The notes under the pieces were generated by a model, which was not told where the DNA came from, did not search any database, and saw only the letters and a program-made list of their open reading frames with translations. Positions 42,237 through 51,453 of a stretch of 64,000 nt of DNA are shown one piece after another; position 1 is the first letter of the stretch; each line of letters opens with the position of its first letter. The position numbers and the translations under genes are program-made. The DNA comes from CAYQLY01 sp964418605 (GTDB taxonomy: Bacteria; Bacteroidota; Bacteroidia; Cytophagales; Cyclobacteriaceae): positions 186,001 to 250,000 of the forward strand of contig CAYQLY010000002.1 of the NCBI GenBank assembly GCA_964418605.1, given 5' to 3'.

Positions 42237-44624
42237 TTATTGAGCTCTGCTTTTTTCTGCATCGATTTTTGATTTCTTTGCAGTTATATCTTTTTTTGTA
42301 TTTCCTATTTTATAATTTATAGACAGCATAAAAAATCGAGAATCAGGATTGTAAGAGGAAATAGCCTCCATGTAGAGTGTAGTTTGTGTGCTCCAATAAG
42401 GCAAGTCTCCGCTTAGTAGTAAGGCAAGGCTTAACTTATTTTGCAAGAAAGATTTTTTAATACCTGTGCTTAGAGAATAGCTAACTATGTCTCTGTAAGC
42501 CCCATCGCTAAATGGAGAGATGAAACGTCCGGATAGTTCAAGATTCCAATTATTTGGCAAATTAATAGTAGAAGAAAAAGCAATAAATATACGTGGTGAG
42601 CTTATACCTATTGGTATGCCTGAATAGGTTTGTTTGATATAACTAATACCTATGTCTCCAGTAAGATGCCAATAGGAAAGTACAGATTTATTTATAGATA
42701 AATTAATCATCCATTTAGAATAAGAAGTATAATTTTCCATCTTGCCTACTAAGCCTTGGATAGAATCCAGCTCTTGATAGAGGCCTCTAATGAACCGATC
42801 TTTTTTTTGATAAAGTATTTTTACAAATACCTGTTGATGGCAAGTATATGTGATCTCCCAATTGTGGTCAAACTGAGGTAAAAGAAAGGGGTTCCCTTGT
42901 TGGTAAAAATTGGGGGTACGTATAAATAAAAAAGGATTAAGGTCTTTATAGGAAGGGCGTTGAATACTTTTTCGATATGAAAATATCCATTGATGATTTG
43001 TAGATGGCGTGTATTCTAAGTTTAGGGTGGGGAAAAAATTCAAATAATTTCGATTTGTTGGTTCATTAAGTAAAATAGATGTACCTGTGCTGTATGTTTG
43101 CTCAGCTCGTAAGAATAAATTTAGATTTACCTTTTTAAAGTTGCCAGAAAATCCCGCATAGGCCGCATAAACATTTTCTGTATATAAGTAACGATCTGAA
43201 AAGAAAGGATAGACTATCCAGTTATTACCATCATATTTTCTCCAGATAGAGTAGTTGTCTACGGTTATCCATGACGATTTGAGTCCGGTTTGCCATTTGC
43301 CTAATAAAGTATGATGAGTGTAATCAATGGTGGCAGATCTAATATTAATTTCCGTAGGGTTTTCATTTTGTTTTGGTTGTGTTTCTTTTTTTTCAGTAGA
43401 TGTATTTGGTAGTACATCTATGAAATAAGTGCCTATTTGGTTTTTATTATATCTATAGTAATCTATATTAATAGCTAGTTCTTTGTTCTTTATGGTATCA
43501 AAATCGGTTTGATAGTGAAGAGTACTAACCAGTTCTTTAAAATTGAAATTGGTTAGGTTTGTGTAATAATTAATAGAGTCTATCAGATTTGTATTTTTAT
43601 TTTCGATGGTTGTAGTGCCTACAGAAAATAGTTTCATTGGATTGAAAACAGGTTGTATAAATATACCTATTGAATGATGTGGGTGAAAGGTGTAGTCCAT
43701 ATCAAGCTGTAGTGTATGAGTTTGTGAGTCAATAGCATCGTGTCGATAGTCATTAAATATAGATTGAGAATAAGGGAATGCTTTTCTATAGTGGTTAAGA
43801 GTTGGTACGTCTATATAATCCCAACCTATACAAGAAGATAGTCTATTTTTTTTATAAAATAGGTTGATATTGCTGTTGTTTTTTATTCTTCTTCCCATGC
43901 CTGCACCTAATGTGATAGTTCCTCCCCAGGTATCATTTTTAGGCTTTAGCGTTTTTATATCAAGTATAGCTTGTACTTGGCCATCGTATTTTCCGGTAGG
44001 GTTATTATTGATCTCTATTTTTTCAATGGAAGATGCCGGCAGGGATTTGAGTATTGCAATCATTTCCTCTGCGGGGATGTTGATTAATCTTCCGTTGAGT
44101 AATAGGGATAGTGTTTTACCTCGCGTCGAAATATTATCGTCTGTTGTGCTTATACCAGGTATTTTTTGTAGCATATCGTAGGCGGTTCCTCCTGTGGCTA
44201 GTGAACTTTCAGAAACGTTTACTATGGTTGTAGTAGCTGATTGGTCGATGTTAGATTTAACAGCTGTTACATTAACTTCAGATAGGTTTTGCTCAAGTGG
44301 AATTAAAAAAATATCTTCTAGTTGTGTGTCTTGGTATATAACTAATGAATCAATAACATATTCCTGATAGCCTATGTATTGAATGCGTACTAAGTAAGTA
44401 TTGGGCATTATGTTACTGAGCTGAAAACTTCCTTTTTCATCACTAATTGTTGTTTTGCATAATTTGTTATTTTTTTTTTCAAATAAAATAATGCTGGCTC
44501 CTGGAAGCTCTTGTTTGTGGGTCTTATCTTTGATAGCGCCGGCTATATTTAATGATAAAGCAAAAGAGACTTGCTTTAGGATTATAATAACTATGAGTAT
44601 AGAATGTATTTTTAATTTTCTCAT
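42237..44624 (-). CDS. Outer-membrane receptor paralogue 2 of a tandem triplet
   Basis: Same architecture as its neighbours: export signal, regulatory domain ('IAGAIKDKTHKQELPGASII'), plug almost identical to paralogue 3 ('GGTAYDMLQKIPGISTTDDN', 'SSIEKIEINNNPTGKYDGQV') and a more diverged barrel ('YRKSIQRPSYKDLNPFLFIR'), with a basic tail 'ITAKKSKIDAEKSRAQ' after the last strand. It lies 21 bases after paralogue 1. The plug regions of paralogues 2 and 3 are nearly identical in DNA as well as protein, in contrast to the barrels. Confidence 0.85.
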   Translation of the reverse strand: MRKLKIHSILIVIIILKQVSFALSLNIAGAIKDKTHKQELPGASIILFEKKNNKLCKTTISDEKGSFQLSNIMPNTYLVRIQYIGYQEYVIDSLVIYQDTQLEDIFLIPLEQNLSEVNVTAVKSNIDQSATTTIVNVSESSLATGGTAYDMLQKIPGISTTDDNISTRGKTLSLLLNGRLINIPAEEMIAILKSLPASSIEKIEINNNPTGKYDGQVQAILDIKTLKPKNDTWGGTITLGAGMGRRIKNNSNINLFYKKNRLSSCIGWDYIDVPTLNHYRKAFPYSQSIFNDYRHDAIDSQTHTLQLDMDYTFHPHHSIGIFIQPVFNPMKLFSVGTTTIENKNTNLIDSINYYTNLTNFNFKELVSTLHYQTDFDTIKNKELAINIDYYRYNKNQIGTYFIDVLPNTSTEKKETQPKQNENPTEINIRSATIDYTHHTLLGKWQTGLKSSWITVDNYSIWRKYDGNNWIVYPFFSDRYLYTENVYAAYAGFSGNFKKVNLNLFLRAEQTYSTGTSILLNEPTNRNYLNFFPTLNLEYTPSTNHQWIFSYRKSIQRPSYKDLNPFLFIRTPNFYQQGNPFLLPQFDHNWEITYTCHQQVFVKILYQKKDRFIRGLYQELDSIQGLVGKMENYTSYSKWMINLSINKSVLSYWHLTGDIGISYIKQTYSGIPIGISSPRIFIAFSSTINLPNNWNLELSGRFISPFSDGAYRDIVSYSLSTGIKKSFLQNKLSLALLLSGDLPYWSTQTTLYMEAISSYNPDSRFFMLSINYKIGNTKKDITAKKSKIDAEKSRAQ

Positions 44625-44645
44625 GAGATATAAGTGAACTACTTG

Positions 44646-47048
44646 TTATTGAGTTCTATTTTTTTCGTCATCAATTCCTGTTTTTATTTTTATTTTTTTA
44701 TTGTTGCCTAGGTTGTAACTAATAGACATCATCACATAGCGTCTATCATCATTTATATTTGATTTAAAATAGTATGAAAACTGCTCTTTGTACCAATAGG
44801 GAAGGAAGATATTAGCTGTTAGAGACAGGTATAGGCGTTTGTCAAGAAATGTTTTTTTTATACCTGTACTTATGTAAGACTGTAATCCTTTTGAAAAAAA
44901 TGGAGTATTTGTTGGAGGGTCTAAAGCTGAAGAAAATTCAATGGTCCAGTTATCAGGTAATGCTATAATAGAAGAAAGAGCAAAGTCAAAATTTAGGAGT
45001 TGGCTATACGCAAAATCAGGGTGTTTTAACATAGATGTATATATGCTGATAGCTCCATTAATACTCCACCAAGTAGTGAGTGAGTGATTTAGTTGTACAT
45101 TACCTACTACTACCGACCCGCTGGTGTACAGATCTGTTTTGGAGGCTAGGGCGTTTGGAATGGTAGGTATTTCTTGAAACGTAGTTCCAATAGAAGGAGA
45201 TTCATATTGGAAGTAAGTAGTTATGAATAGCTTTTGATGATATTGATAGATGATTTCAAGTTTGTGCTGTAGTTCTGGTAGTAGATCGATATTCCCTTGC
45301 TCATAAAGATGAGGTGTGCGCATACGTAAAAATGGATTTAGATCTCGATAATTAGGCCTCCCCAGGCTTTTTCGATATGAGAGTATAAATAGATGTTCTT
45401 TTGATAAAGCATATTCTAAGTTGAAAGTAGGGAAAAAATTGATATAATCTCGCGTAAATGGTTCTGTTAATTGCATAGAGTTTCCTTTGGCATAGGTATG
45501 TTCAACACGTAAAGAAATATCTATATTTGTTTTTTTTCTAGTACCGGAGAAGCCTACATGTATAGCTTGTATATTTTCAATGTATGAAAACTCATTTGTT
45601 AAAGATGGATTAGTAATCCATGATGCACTATCATATTCTCTCCATATTGATGCACTTTTTACATCAGTCCAGGAAGTTTTAATGCCTGTTTTCCATGTAC
45701 CAAAGGATGTAGTATGGGTGTAGTCAGCTGTTCCTGATCGAATGGTAATTTTTAGAGGCATTTCATTAAGTCGTGTAGTTGAATTACTTTTCTCAGCAGG
45801 ATTAGATTGTATAGGTTCTGTGGTGTAGTATCTTGTCGAACTTTTGCTATAATTATAGTAATCTGTATTAATATTTAACTCTTTATTTTTTAGAGTGTCA
45901 AATGTGGTAGTATAATACATATTTCCTGATAAGCTATTGAGGGTGCTTGCTGAATAGAGGTTGAATTTATATGCGGAATCAATCTGATTGGAATTTTTAG
46001 ATTTTATTTCTACGCCTCCTGGCTCAGTTGTTTTTCTAGGATTGTATGTTTGTTGAATAGAAAAGCCAATTGAATGATGAGGAAGAAAGGTATAGCTTGT
46101 TTCTAGTTTCAGATTATGAGTTTGTTCTTGTGCATTTTCATCTCGTTCTTCATTAATGTAACTAGGGGATGTGAGTGAATAAAAACTTCTATTGATAAAA
46201 CAAATAGTTGGTGTATATAAGTAATCCCATCCTGTAGATAAAGAGATTTTGTTTTTTTTATAATATATAGCAGCGCTGCTGCTGCCTCTCATTTTTCTTC
46301 CTGCTCCTACTCCTAAAGTTATGTTGGTGCCCCAATTGTCATATTTAGGTTTTAGCGTTTTTATATCAAGGATAGCTTGTACTTGTCCATCATACTTTCC
46401 GGTAGGGTTGTTATTGATCTCTATTTTTTCAATAGAAGATGCCGGCAGGGATTTGAGTAGTGCAATCATTTCCTCCGCTGGGATATTGATTAATCTTCCG
46501 TTTAGTAGTAGTGATAGTTTTTTACCTCGAGTTGAAATATCGCTATCTTTAGTATTTACACCGGGTATTTTTTGCAGCATGTCGTAGGCGGTTCCTCCTG
46601 TAGCCAATGAACTCTCAGCTATATTGACGGTCATGTTAGTAGCTGTTTGTTCGATGATGGGTTTTATAGCTGTGACATTAATTTCAGATAAGTTTTGTTG
46701 AATAGGAGTTAAGGTTATTTTTTGAAGTTCAATATCTTTATCTAAAACCAAAGAATCGAGTACATATTCCTCATATCCTATGTATTGAATGCGAAGAATG
46801 TAGATGTTAGGATCAAGGTCATTAAATTGGAAATGCCCACTTGTGTTGCTTAATTCAGCTTTGATCAATTTGTTATTCTTTTCTTCGAACAGAATAACAC
46901 TAGCATTGGGTAGAGGTTCGTGAGACAGAGCATCTATGACAATGCCGTTAATTTTGAAATTTTTATTAGCATAAGATAGATTGTAAATCGTAATAAAAAA
47001 TACAAGTAAGAGTATAGGTATTCTCTTAGAAGATTCATTTTTTTTCAT
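44646..47048 (-). CDS. Outer-membrane receptor paralogue 1 of a tandem triplet
   Basis: This is the first gene of the minus-strand triplet. It has an N-terminal signal, a regulatory domain ('INGIVIDALSHEPLPNASVI'), a plug ('GTAYDMLQKIPGVNTKDSD', 'PAEEMIALLKSLPASSIEKI') and a barrel ('YRKSLGRPNYRDLNPFLRMR'). The C-terminus 'MSISYNLGNNKKIKIKTGID' continues past the final strand with charged residues. The plug is slightly more diverged than in paralogues 2 and 3. The gap to dnaJ (94 bases) would hold its promoter. Confidence 0.85.
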   Translation of the reverse strand: MKKNESSKRIPILLLVFFITIYNLSYANKNFKINGIVIDALSHEPLPNASVILFEEKNNKLIKAELSNTSGHFQFNDLDPNIYILRIQYIGYEEYVLDSLVLDKDIELQKITLTPIQQNLSEINVTAIKPIIEQTATNMTVNIAESSLATGGTAYDMLQKIPGVNTKDSDISTRGKKLSLLLNGRLINIPAEEMIALLKSLPASSIEKIEINNNPTGKYDGQVQAILDIKTLKPKYDNWGTNITLGVGAGRKMRGSSSAAIYYKKNKISLSTGWDYLYTPTICFINRSFYSLTSPSYINEERDENAQEQTHNLKLETSYTFLPHHSIGFSIQQTYNPRKTTEPGGVEIKSKNSNQIDSAYKFNLYSASTLNSLSGNMYYTTTFDTLKNKELNINTDYYNYSKSSTRYYTTEPIQSNPAEKSNSTTRLNEMPLKITIRSGTADYTHTTSFGTWKTGIKTSWTDVKSASIWREYDSASWITNPSLTNEFSYIENIQAIHVGFSGTRKKTNIDISLRVEHTYAKGNSMQLTEPFTRDYINFFPTFNLEYALSKEHLFILSYRKSLGRPNYRDLNPFLRMRTPHLYEQGNIDLLPELQHKLEIIYQYHQKLFITTYFQYESPSIGTTFQEIPTIPNALASKTDLYTSGSVVVGNVQLNHSLTTWWSINGAISIYTSMLKHPDFAYSQLLNFDFALSSIIALPDNWTIEFSSALDPPTNTPFFSKGLQSYISTGIKKTFLDKRLYLSLTANIFLPYWYKEQFSYYFKSNINDDRRYVMMSISYNLGNNKKIKIKTGIDDEKNRTQ

Positions 47049-47142
47049 AAAAAAGCGAAAATAATTGATTTATTTTCGCATGAAGATAAAATGAATAATT
47101 GATTATTCCAAATAGCTTGTTAAAAAAAATATAAAATTGATT

Positions 47143-48288
47143 TTAGCTAAATAGTTCACGAACCCGATCAAAAAAACTCTTCTCATCTCTACCCGGATTA
47201 GGAGTAAAGTTGGGTGAGGTTTTTAGTTTTTGAAGAATTTCAGTTTCGTCTTTATTTAGTTTTTTGGGTACCCATACATGTATATAAATAAGCTGATCGC
47301 CTTGCTCATAGCTGTTAATATCCTTTATACCTTTGCCACGTAAACGTAAAATACGTCCAGGCTGTGTACCAGGCTCAATTTTAATTTTTGCTTTTCCGTC
47401 AATGGTTGGAACTTCAAGTTGTATACCTAATGCTGCATCTACGAAATTTAAATACAAATCATATATAATGTTATTGCCTTCTCGTTTAAGTACATCATCT
47501 TCTTCCTCTTCGATGAGAATAAGTAGATCGCCAGGTACTCCTCCGTGTGGCGGGAAATTGCCTTTCCCACTCATAGATAGTTGCATGTCATGAGCTACAC
47601 CAGCTGGGATTTTAATAGGGATTACTTCTTCTTCGAGTGTGGTTCCATTGCCATCACACTTTTTGCACGCATCAAGTACGATTTTGCCTTCACCTCTACA
47701 TACTGGACAAGGGTTGCTTGAAACCATTTGTCCGAGCATGGTATTCATCACTTTTCGAATTTCACCCGTTCCTTTACAATGTTTACATGTTTGCAAACTC
47801 TTTCCATCTTTAGAGCCGTTGCCTCCACAGCTGTTACAGCTGACATGTCTTTTGACTTTAATTTTCTTTTCTACACCGTTGGCAACTTCGCTTAAAGTTA
47901 GTTTTAATTTAATACGCAAATTAGATCCACGTCGTGTGCCGCGACCTTGTTGTGAGCTTCCACCAAAGAAACTTTCGAATGGATTATGTCCTCCAAAAAT
48001 ATCACCAAATTGAGAGAAGATATCATCCATGCTCATGCCGCCACCAAATCCACCACTGCCACCATTCATGCCTTGATGGCCAAATTGATCATATCGTTTT
48101 CGTTTTTCGGGATCACTTAAAACTTCATAGGCTTCAGCTGCTTCTTTGAACTTTTCTTCAGCTTCCGGATTATTAGGGTTTTTATCCGGATGGTATTGAA
48201 TAGCTAGTTTACGGTATGCTTTCTTTATTTCATCCTGAGATGCTTTTCGGGTAACACCTAATACTTCATAGTAATCTTTTTTTGCCAT
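47143..48288 (-). CDS. dnaJ: Chaperone DnaJ
   Basis: The Hsp40 co-chaperone stimulates DnaK ATPase and delivers unfolded proteins. The J domain (residues ~4-70, with HPD in 'IQYHPDKNPNNP') is followed by a Gly/Phe-rich linker. Four zinc motifs come next ('CNSCGGNG', 'CKHCKGTG', 'CPVCRGEG', 'CKKCDGNG'), then the C-terminal substrate-binding domains. 381 residues is standard for type I DnaJ. It lies 8 bases after grpE in one operon. Confidence 0.98.
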   Translation of the reverse strand: MAKKDYYEVLGVTRKASQDEIKKAYRKLAIQYHPDKNPNNPEAEEKFKEAAEAYEVLSDPEKRKRYDQFGHQGMNGGSGGFGGGMSMDDIFSQFGDIFGGHNPFESFFGGSSQQGRGTRRGSNLRIKLKLTLSEVANGVEKKIKVKRHVSCNSCGGNGSKDGKSLQTCKHCKGTGEIRKVMNTMLGQMVSSNPCPVCRGEGKIVLDACKKCDGNGTTLEEEVIPIKIPAGVAHDMQLSMSGKGNFPPHGGVPGDLLILIEEEEDDVLKREGNNIIYDLYLNFVDAALGIQLEVPTIDGKAKIKIEPGTQPGRILRLRGKGIKDINSYEQGDQLIYIHVWVPKKLNKDETEILQKLKTSPNFTPNPGRDEKSFFDRVRELFS

Positions 48289-48296
48289 GTCTGTGA

Positions 48297-48824
48297 TTAA
48301 TTACCAATTACAACTTTTGCAAAACGAATGACTTTATCGTGAAGATAATAGCCTTTTTCCAACTCATCGACTATTCTGCCTTTCAGCTGATCATCAGCTA
48401 CAGGTGTTTGAGTGATTGCTTCATGGATTTCAGCGTTGAATAGTTCGCCTTTAGAGGCCATGAGTTTTAATCCGCGCTGCTCCAGTGTTTTGAAAAATTT
48501 TTGATAAATCAATTGGATGCCCTCCTCAAAAGCATCTGTGTTTTTATTTTGTTTATAAGATTGCTGTGCACGCTCGAGATCGTCTAATATAGGTAAAAGA
48601 GAAGCCATCAATTCTTCACTAGCTGATTTGATATACTCAAGCTTTTCTTTTGCTGTTCGTTTTCGAAGATTTTCAAAATCAGCATATAGTCTCAAGTATT
48701 TATCTTTATGTTCTTCAATTTCTTTTTGTAGACTCTCTATCGTCAATTCTTCTTTTTTTTCAGAAGACGTGTTGGTATTTTCTTCCTCTGTAGATTGTTG
48801 TGTTATATCTTTCTCGTCAATCAT
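48297..48824 (-). CDS. grpE: Nucleotide exchange factor GrpE
   Basis: An acidic disordered N-terminus (Glu/Thr-rich) leads to a long coiled-coil ('EEHKDKYLRLYADFENLRKR') and the beta domain ('GIQLIYQKFFKTLEQRGLKL', 'DKVIRFAKVVIG'). GrpE exchanges ADP for ATP on DnaK. It is the first gene of the grpE-dnaJ operon and has a good promoter upstream. Confidence 0.97.
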   Translation of the reverse strand: MIDEKDITQQSTEEENTNTSSEKKEELTIESLQKEIEEHKDKYLRLYADFENLRKRTAKEKLEYIKSASEELMASLLPILDDLERAQQSYKQNKNTDAFEEGIQLIYQKFFKTLEQRGLKLMASKGELFNAEIHEAITQTPVADDQLKGRIVDELEKGYYLHDKVIRFAKVVIGN

Positions 48825-48872
48825 AGTACCTATGTAGCTTAGCTCTTAGAATTATAGCAATTTTTTTGCCGA

Positions 48873-48900
48873 CAAATTTAATTTAAAAATTTCTGTCAAA
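48873..48900 (-). promoter_or_regulatory. Promoter of grpE-dnaJ
   Basis: On the minus strand: TTTG (48900-48897), 16 bases, TAAATTTG (48880-48873), then ~48 bases to the grpE ATG. It uses the same 16-base spacing as the receptor promoter at 34814. No CIRCE-type repeat is seen. Confidence 0.65.
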
Positions 48901-48915
48901 ATGACATATTTATGA

Positions 48916-49470
48916 TTATTTTTTGACTCGGTGGGGGTTTTCTTTTATAAAAGAATCCCAATTTTTGATCGCTGATGTTTTAGATGATAACCGGTTAAAG
49001 TAATGGCAAACAGCTACTCCTAATGCATCCGTTGCGTCTAATAGTTTAGATTTGAGAGAAATAGTCAAAAGATGTTCTAACATCGCTGCTACCTGTTCTT
49101 TAGATGCATTCCCATTTCCAGTGATCGCTTGCTTCACTTTTTTGGGTGCATATTCTTTGACAGGAATTTCATGTGCTAATGCAGCTGCCATGGCTACGCC
49201 TTGTGCACGTCCTAACTTTAACATGGATTGTACATTTTTTCCATAAAATGGGGCTTCCAATGCGATTTCATCTGGTGTAAAATCATGGATGAGTTGTGTT
49301 GTTTTTTCAAATATTTTTTTGAGTTTTAGTTCGTGCCCTGTAACTTTATTTAAGTTGAGTACATCACAATTTTGTAAGTGTATACGTGAACCTGACACAG
49401 CTATAATGGCATAGCCCATAATGGTTGTGCCTGGATCGATGCCTAAGATAATTTTTTCTTCTTTGGGCAT
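48916..49470 (-). CDS. ruvC: Holliday junction endonuclease RuvC
   Basis: The resolvase cleaves four-way junctions together with RuvAB. The RNase H fold shows the catalytic acidic residues: Asp in 'ILGIDPGTTIMGYAII', Glu in 'IALEAPFYGKNVQSMLKLG', and the Asp pair in 'DATDALGVAVCHY', plus 'VKQAITGNGNASKEQV'. 184 residues is the usual length. It is separated by one base from the upstream CPBP protease gene. Confidence 0.97.
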   Translation of the reverse strand: MPKEEKIILGIDPGTTIMGYAIIAVSGSRIHLQNCDVLNLNKVTGHELKLKKIFEKTTQLIHDFTPDEIALEAPFYGKNVQSMLKLGRAQGVAMAAALAHEIPVKEYAPKKVKQAITGNGNASKEQVAAMLEHLLTISLKSKLLDATDALGVAVCHYFNRLSSKTSAIKNWDSFIKENPHRVKK

Positions 49471-49471
49471 T

Positions 49472-50416
49472 TTAATTATGGGTATTTGAATAGTCTTCCC
49501 GTTGCGTCATTCGAAAAAGATAGAGAGATACAGTAAATAATATCACTCCAATAAAGAACTCTATCCATCCTGGTTGTGCTTGCTCTGATGCAGAGGGAAT
49601 GATATGTCGTTGCATCATATACGTAAAGGTTATACTAATACCGTTATTTATAAAGTGGGCCAGTATAGGAAGTATTAAATTCCCTGACCAATAATAGAGA
49701 TAGCCAAAAAGTACGCCGAGCAAAGCCCGTGGAATTAATCCATAAAATTGGAAGTGGATGATGCTGAATAAAAAGCCTGTTATCCAAATAGCAATGTGTG
49801 CATTTTTTGTTAGAATGATAAGTTTATTTTGAATAAGTCCTCTGAATAAAAATTCTTCGCCAATAGCCGGTAGTATAGCAATGACTACAAATCCAACTAA
49901 GAACTGGCCAAACGAGTCAAATGTTGTAAGAAATAATGTGAGCTTTTTTAGTTCGAGTTCTTTGGCTTGAGCCCAGAGTTCAAATTTCTCTAAAAAAGCA
50001 GGAAGCTGAATGTGTTCATTCCAATAAATAAATTGCTCATTACATAACATGAAAAAAAATACACTTGCAATCATAAAAAGAATAGCTCTCCCAGATGTAG
50101 ATGATGAATTGGTGATCGCTGATATTTTTTTTCTTTCTATGTAATGAAGGTATAGCCATGGTCCAAGTATGAAGCCGCCGCCCGCACTTAGACCTTGAAT
50201 AAATAAAAGGGAGTTTCTGAATGACGCATCAGGGGGCGACATATTTAAGTTATTTATAACACCTGTTAGTCCGCCTTCGGTAAAAAAACTAATAATGAAG
50301 AGGGCTATAAATTGGAAAATAAAAAGCCCTGCTAAGCTTAGACCTGCTATTTTTAAAATAGAAACAAATGGTTTGGTGTCGGGAAGTAATAGACGTTGAG
50401 TTGATGGGCTATCCAT
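49472..50416 (-). CDS. CPBP-family intramembrane metalloprotease (Abi-like)
   Basis: A multi-pass membrane protein with the two CPBP signatures: 'GEEFLFRGLIQNKL' (EExxxR) and 'IHFQFYGLIPRALLGVLFG' with 'LPILAHFINNG'. These are related to type II CAAX prenyl endopeptidases. The start at ATG 50416 is preferred because the only good minus-strand promoter box (50445-50438) would place the transcript start downstream of the other candidate ATG at 50440. The role of this copy is unknown; it is transcribed with ruvC. Confidence 0.85.
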   Translation of the reverse strand: MDSPSTQRLLLPDTKPFVSILKIAGLSLAGLFIFQFIALFIISFFTEGGLTGVINNLNMSPPDASFRNSLLFIQGLSAGGGFILGPWLYLHYIERKKISAITNSSSTSGRAILFMIASVFFFMLCNEQFIYWNEHIQLPAFLEKFELWAQAKELELKKLTLFLTTFDSFGQFLVGFVVIAILPAIGEEFLFRGLIQNKLIILTKNAHIAIWITGFLFSIIHFQFYGLIPRALLGVLFGYLYYWSGNLILPILAHFINNGISITFTYMMQRHIIPSASEQAQPGWIEFFIGVILFTVSLYLFRMTQREDYSNTHN

Positions 50417-50425
50417 AATTTGGCG

Positions 50426-50445
50426 TAAATTTGCATTCAAATTTA
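50426..50445. promoter_or_regulatory. Face-to-face overlapping -7 boxes for dus and CPBP genes
   Basis: TAAATTTG reads on the plus strand at 50426-50433, and again on the minus strand at 50445-50438, making the inverted repeat TAAATTTG-N4-CAAATTTA. Each box points over the other, so RNA polymerase should not be able to use both at once. Both boxes match the TAnnTTTG consensus exactly. Confidence 0.6.
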
Positions 50446-50460
50446 ATCAAAAAAAACAGC

Positions 50461-51450
50461 TTGGTTTGCATAGAAAATATTGAGCTTGGTAATTTTCCTC
50501 TTTTGCTTGCTCCAATGGAAGATGTGAGTGATCCGCCTTTTCGGGCAGTATGCAAAGAAGGAGGTGCTGATCTTATGTTTACTGAGTTTGTTTCTTCTGA
50601 AGGACTTATTCGGGATGCCATTAAAAGCAAAAAAAAGTTAGACATTTTTGAATATGAGCGCCCCATTGGTATTCAATTATTTGGGAGCGATATCGAACAC
50701 ATGAGGCAGTCGGCAGAGATCGCCTCTCAGGCGCATCCGAATTTAATTGATATTAACTATGGTTGCCCTGTTAAAAATGTCGCTTGTAAAGGCGCAGGAG
50801 CTGGGCTATTACAAGATATTCCTAAAATGGTTCGTATGACAGAGGCTGTTGTTAAAGCAACACATCTTCCAGTGACTGTAAAAACGCGTTTAGGTTGGGA
50901 TGATCAATCTAAAAATGTTGTAGAAGTAGCTGAGCGATTGCAAGATGTAGGTATTAAGGCTTTAACCATACATGGGCGTACACGTGTACAAATGTATAAG
51001 GGATCTGCTGATTGGGAGTTGATTGGAAAGATTAAAGAGAACCCTCGTATCCATATTCCCGTATTTGGAAATGGGGATATAGATTCTCCGGAAAAAGTGG
51101 TGGAGTATAAAAATCGATATGGTGTAGATGGCGTGATGATTGGTCGAGCTGCTATTGGTTACCCTTGGATCTTTCGAGAAATTTCTCATTTTATGCATAC
51201 AGGTGTTCATCTTCCAAAGCCAACATTTGAAGAGCGTGTGCATGTATGTAAAACCCATCTTGATAAATCAGTAGAGTGGAAAGGTGAGCGATTAGGTATC
51301 TTAGAAATGAGACGACATTATACCAATTATTTTAAAAGTATTCCTCATTTTAAACCTTGGCGTATGAGGTTAGTAGAGGCAGATTCTTATTTATCAGTTA
51401 TAGCTATTTTGGAAGAGATGATTGATACAGGATGTGAAGAGCTGGCATAA
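50461..51450 (+). CDS. dus: tRNA-dihydrouridine synthase
   Basis: FMN enzyme reducing uridines of tRNA. It shows 'LLLAPMEDVSDPPFRAVCKE', 'QLFGSDIEHMRQSAEIASQA', catalytic Cys in 'DINYGCPVKNVACKGAGAGL', 'VKTRLGW', 'TIHGRTRVQMYKG', 'FGNGDI' and 'GVMIGRAAIGYPWIF'. The TTG at 50461 is chosen because it gives the usual short N-terminus before 'IENIELGNFPLLLAPM'. An upstream in-frame TTG at 50431 lies inside the -7 box and cannot be transcribed from it. The nearest subtype is DusB-like (less certain). Confidence 0.93.
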   Translation: MVCIENIELGNFPLLLAPMEDVSDPPFRAVCKEGGADLMFTEFVSSEGLIRDAIKSKKKLDIFEYERPIGIQLFGSDIEHMRQSAEIASQAHPNLIDINYGCPVKNVACKGAGAGLLQDIPKMVRMTEAVVKATHLPVTVKTRLGWDDQSKNVVEVAERLQDVGIKALTIHGRTRVQMYKGSADWELIGKIKENPRIHIPVFGNGDIDSPEKVVEYKNRYGVDGVMIGRAAIGYPWIFREISHFMHTGVHLPKPTFEERVHVCKTHLDKSVEWKGERLGILEMRRHYTNYFKSIPHFKPWRMRLVEADSYLSVIAILEEMIDTGCEELA

Positions 51451-51453
51451 GTT

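Noticed and set aside
50431..50460. Upstream TTG start of dus.
   Set aside because: It lies inside the -7 box, so it would not be in the mRNA, and the extra residues are not typical for the family.
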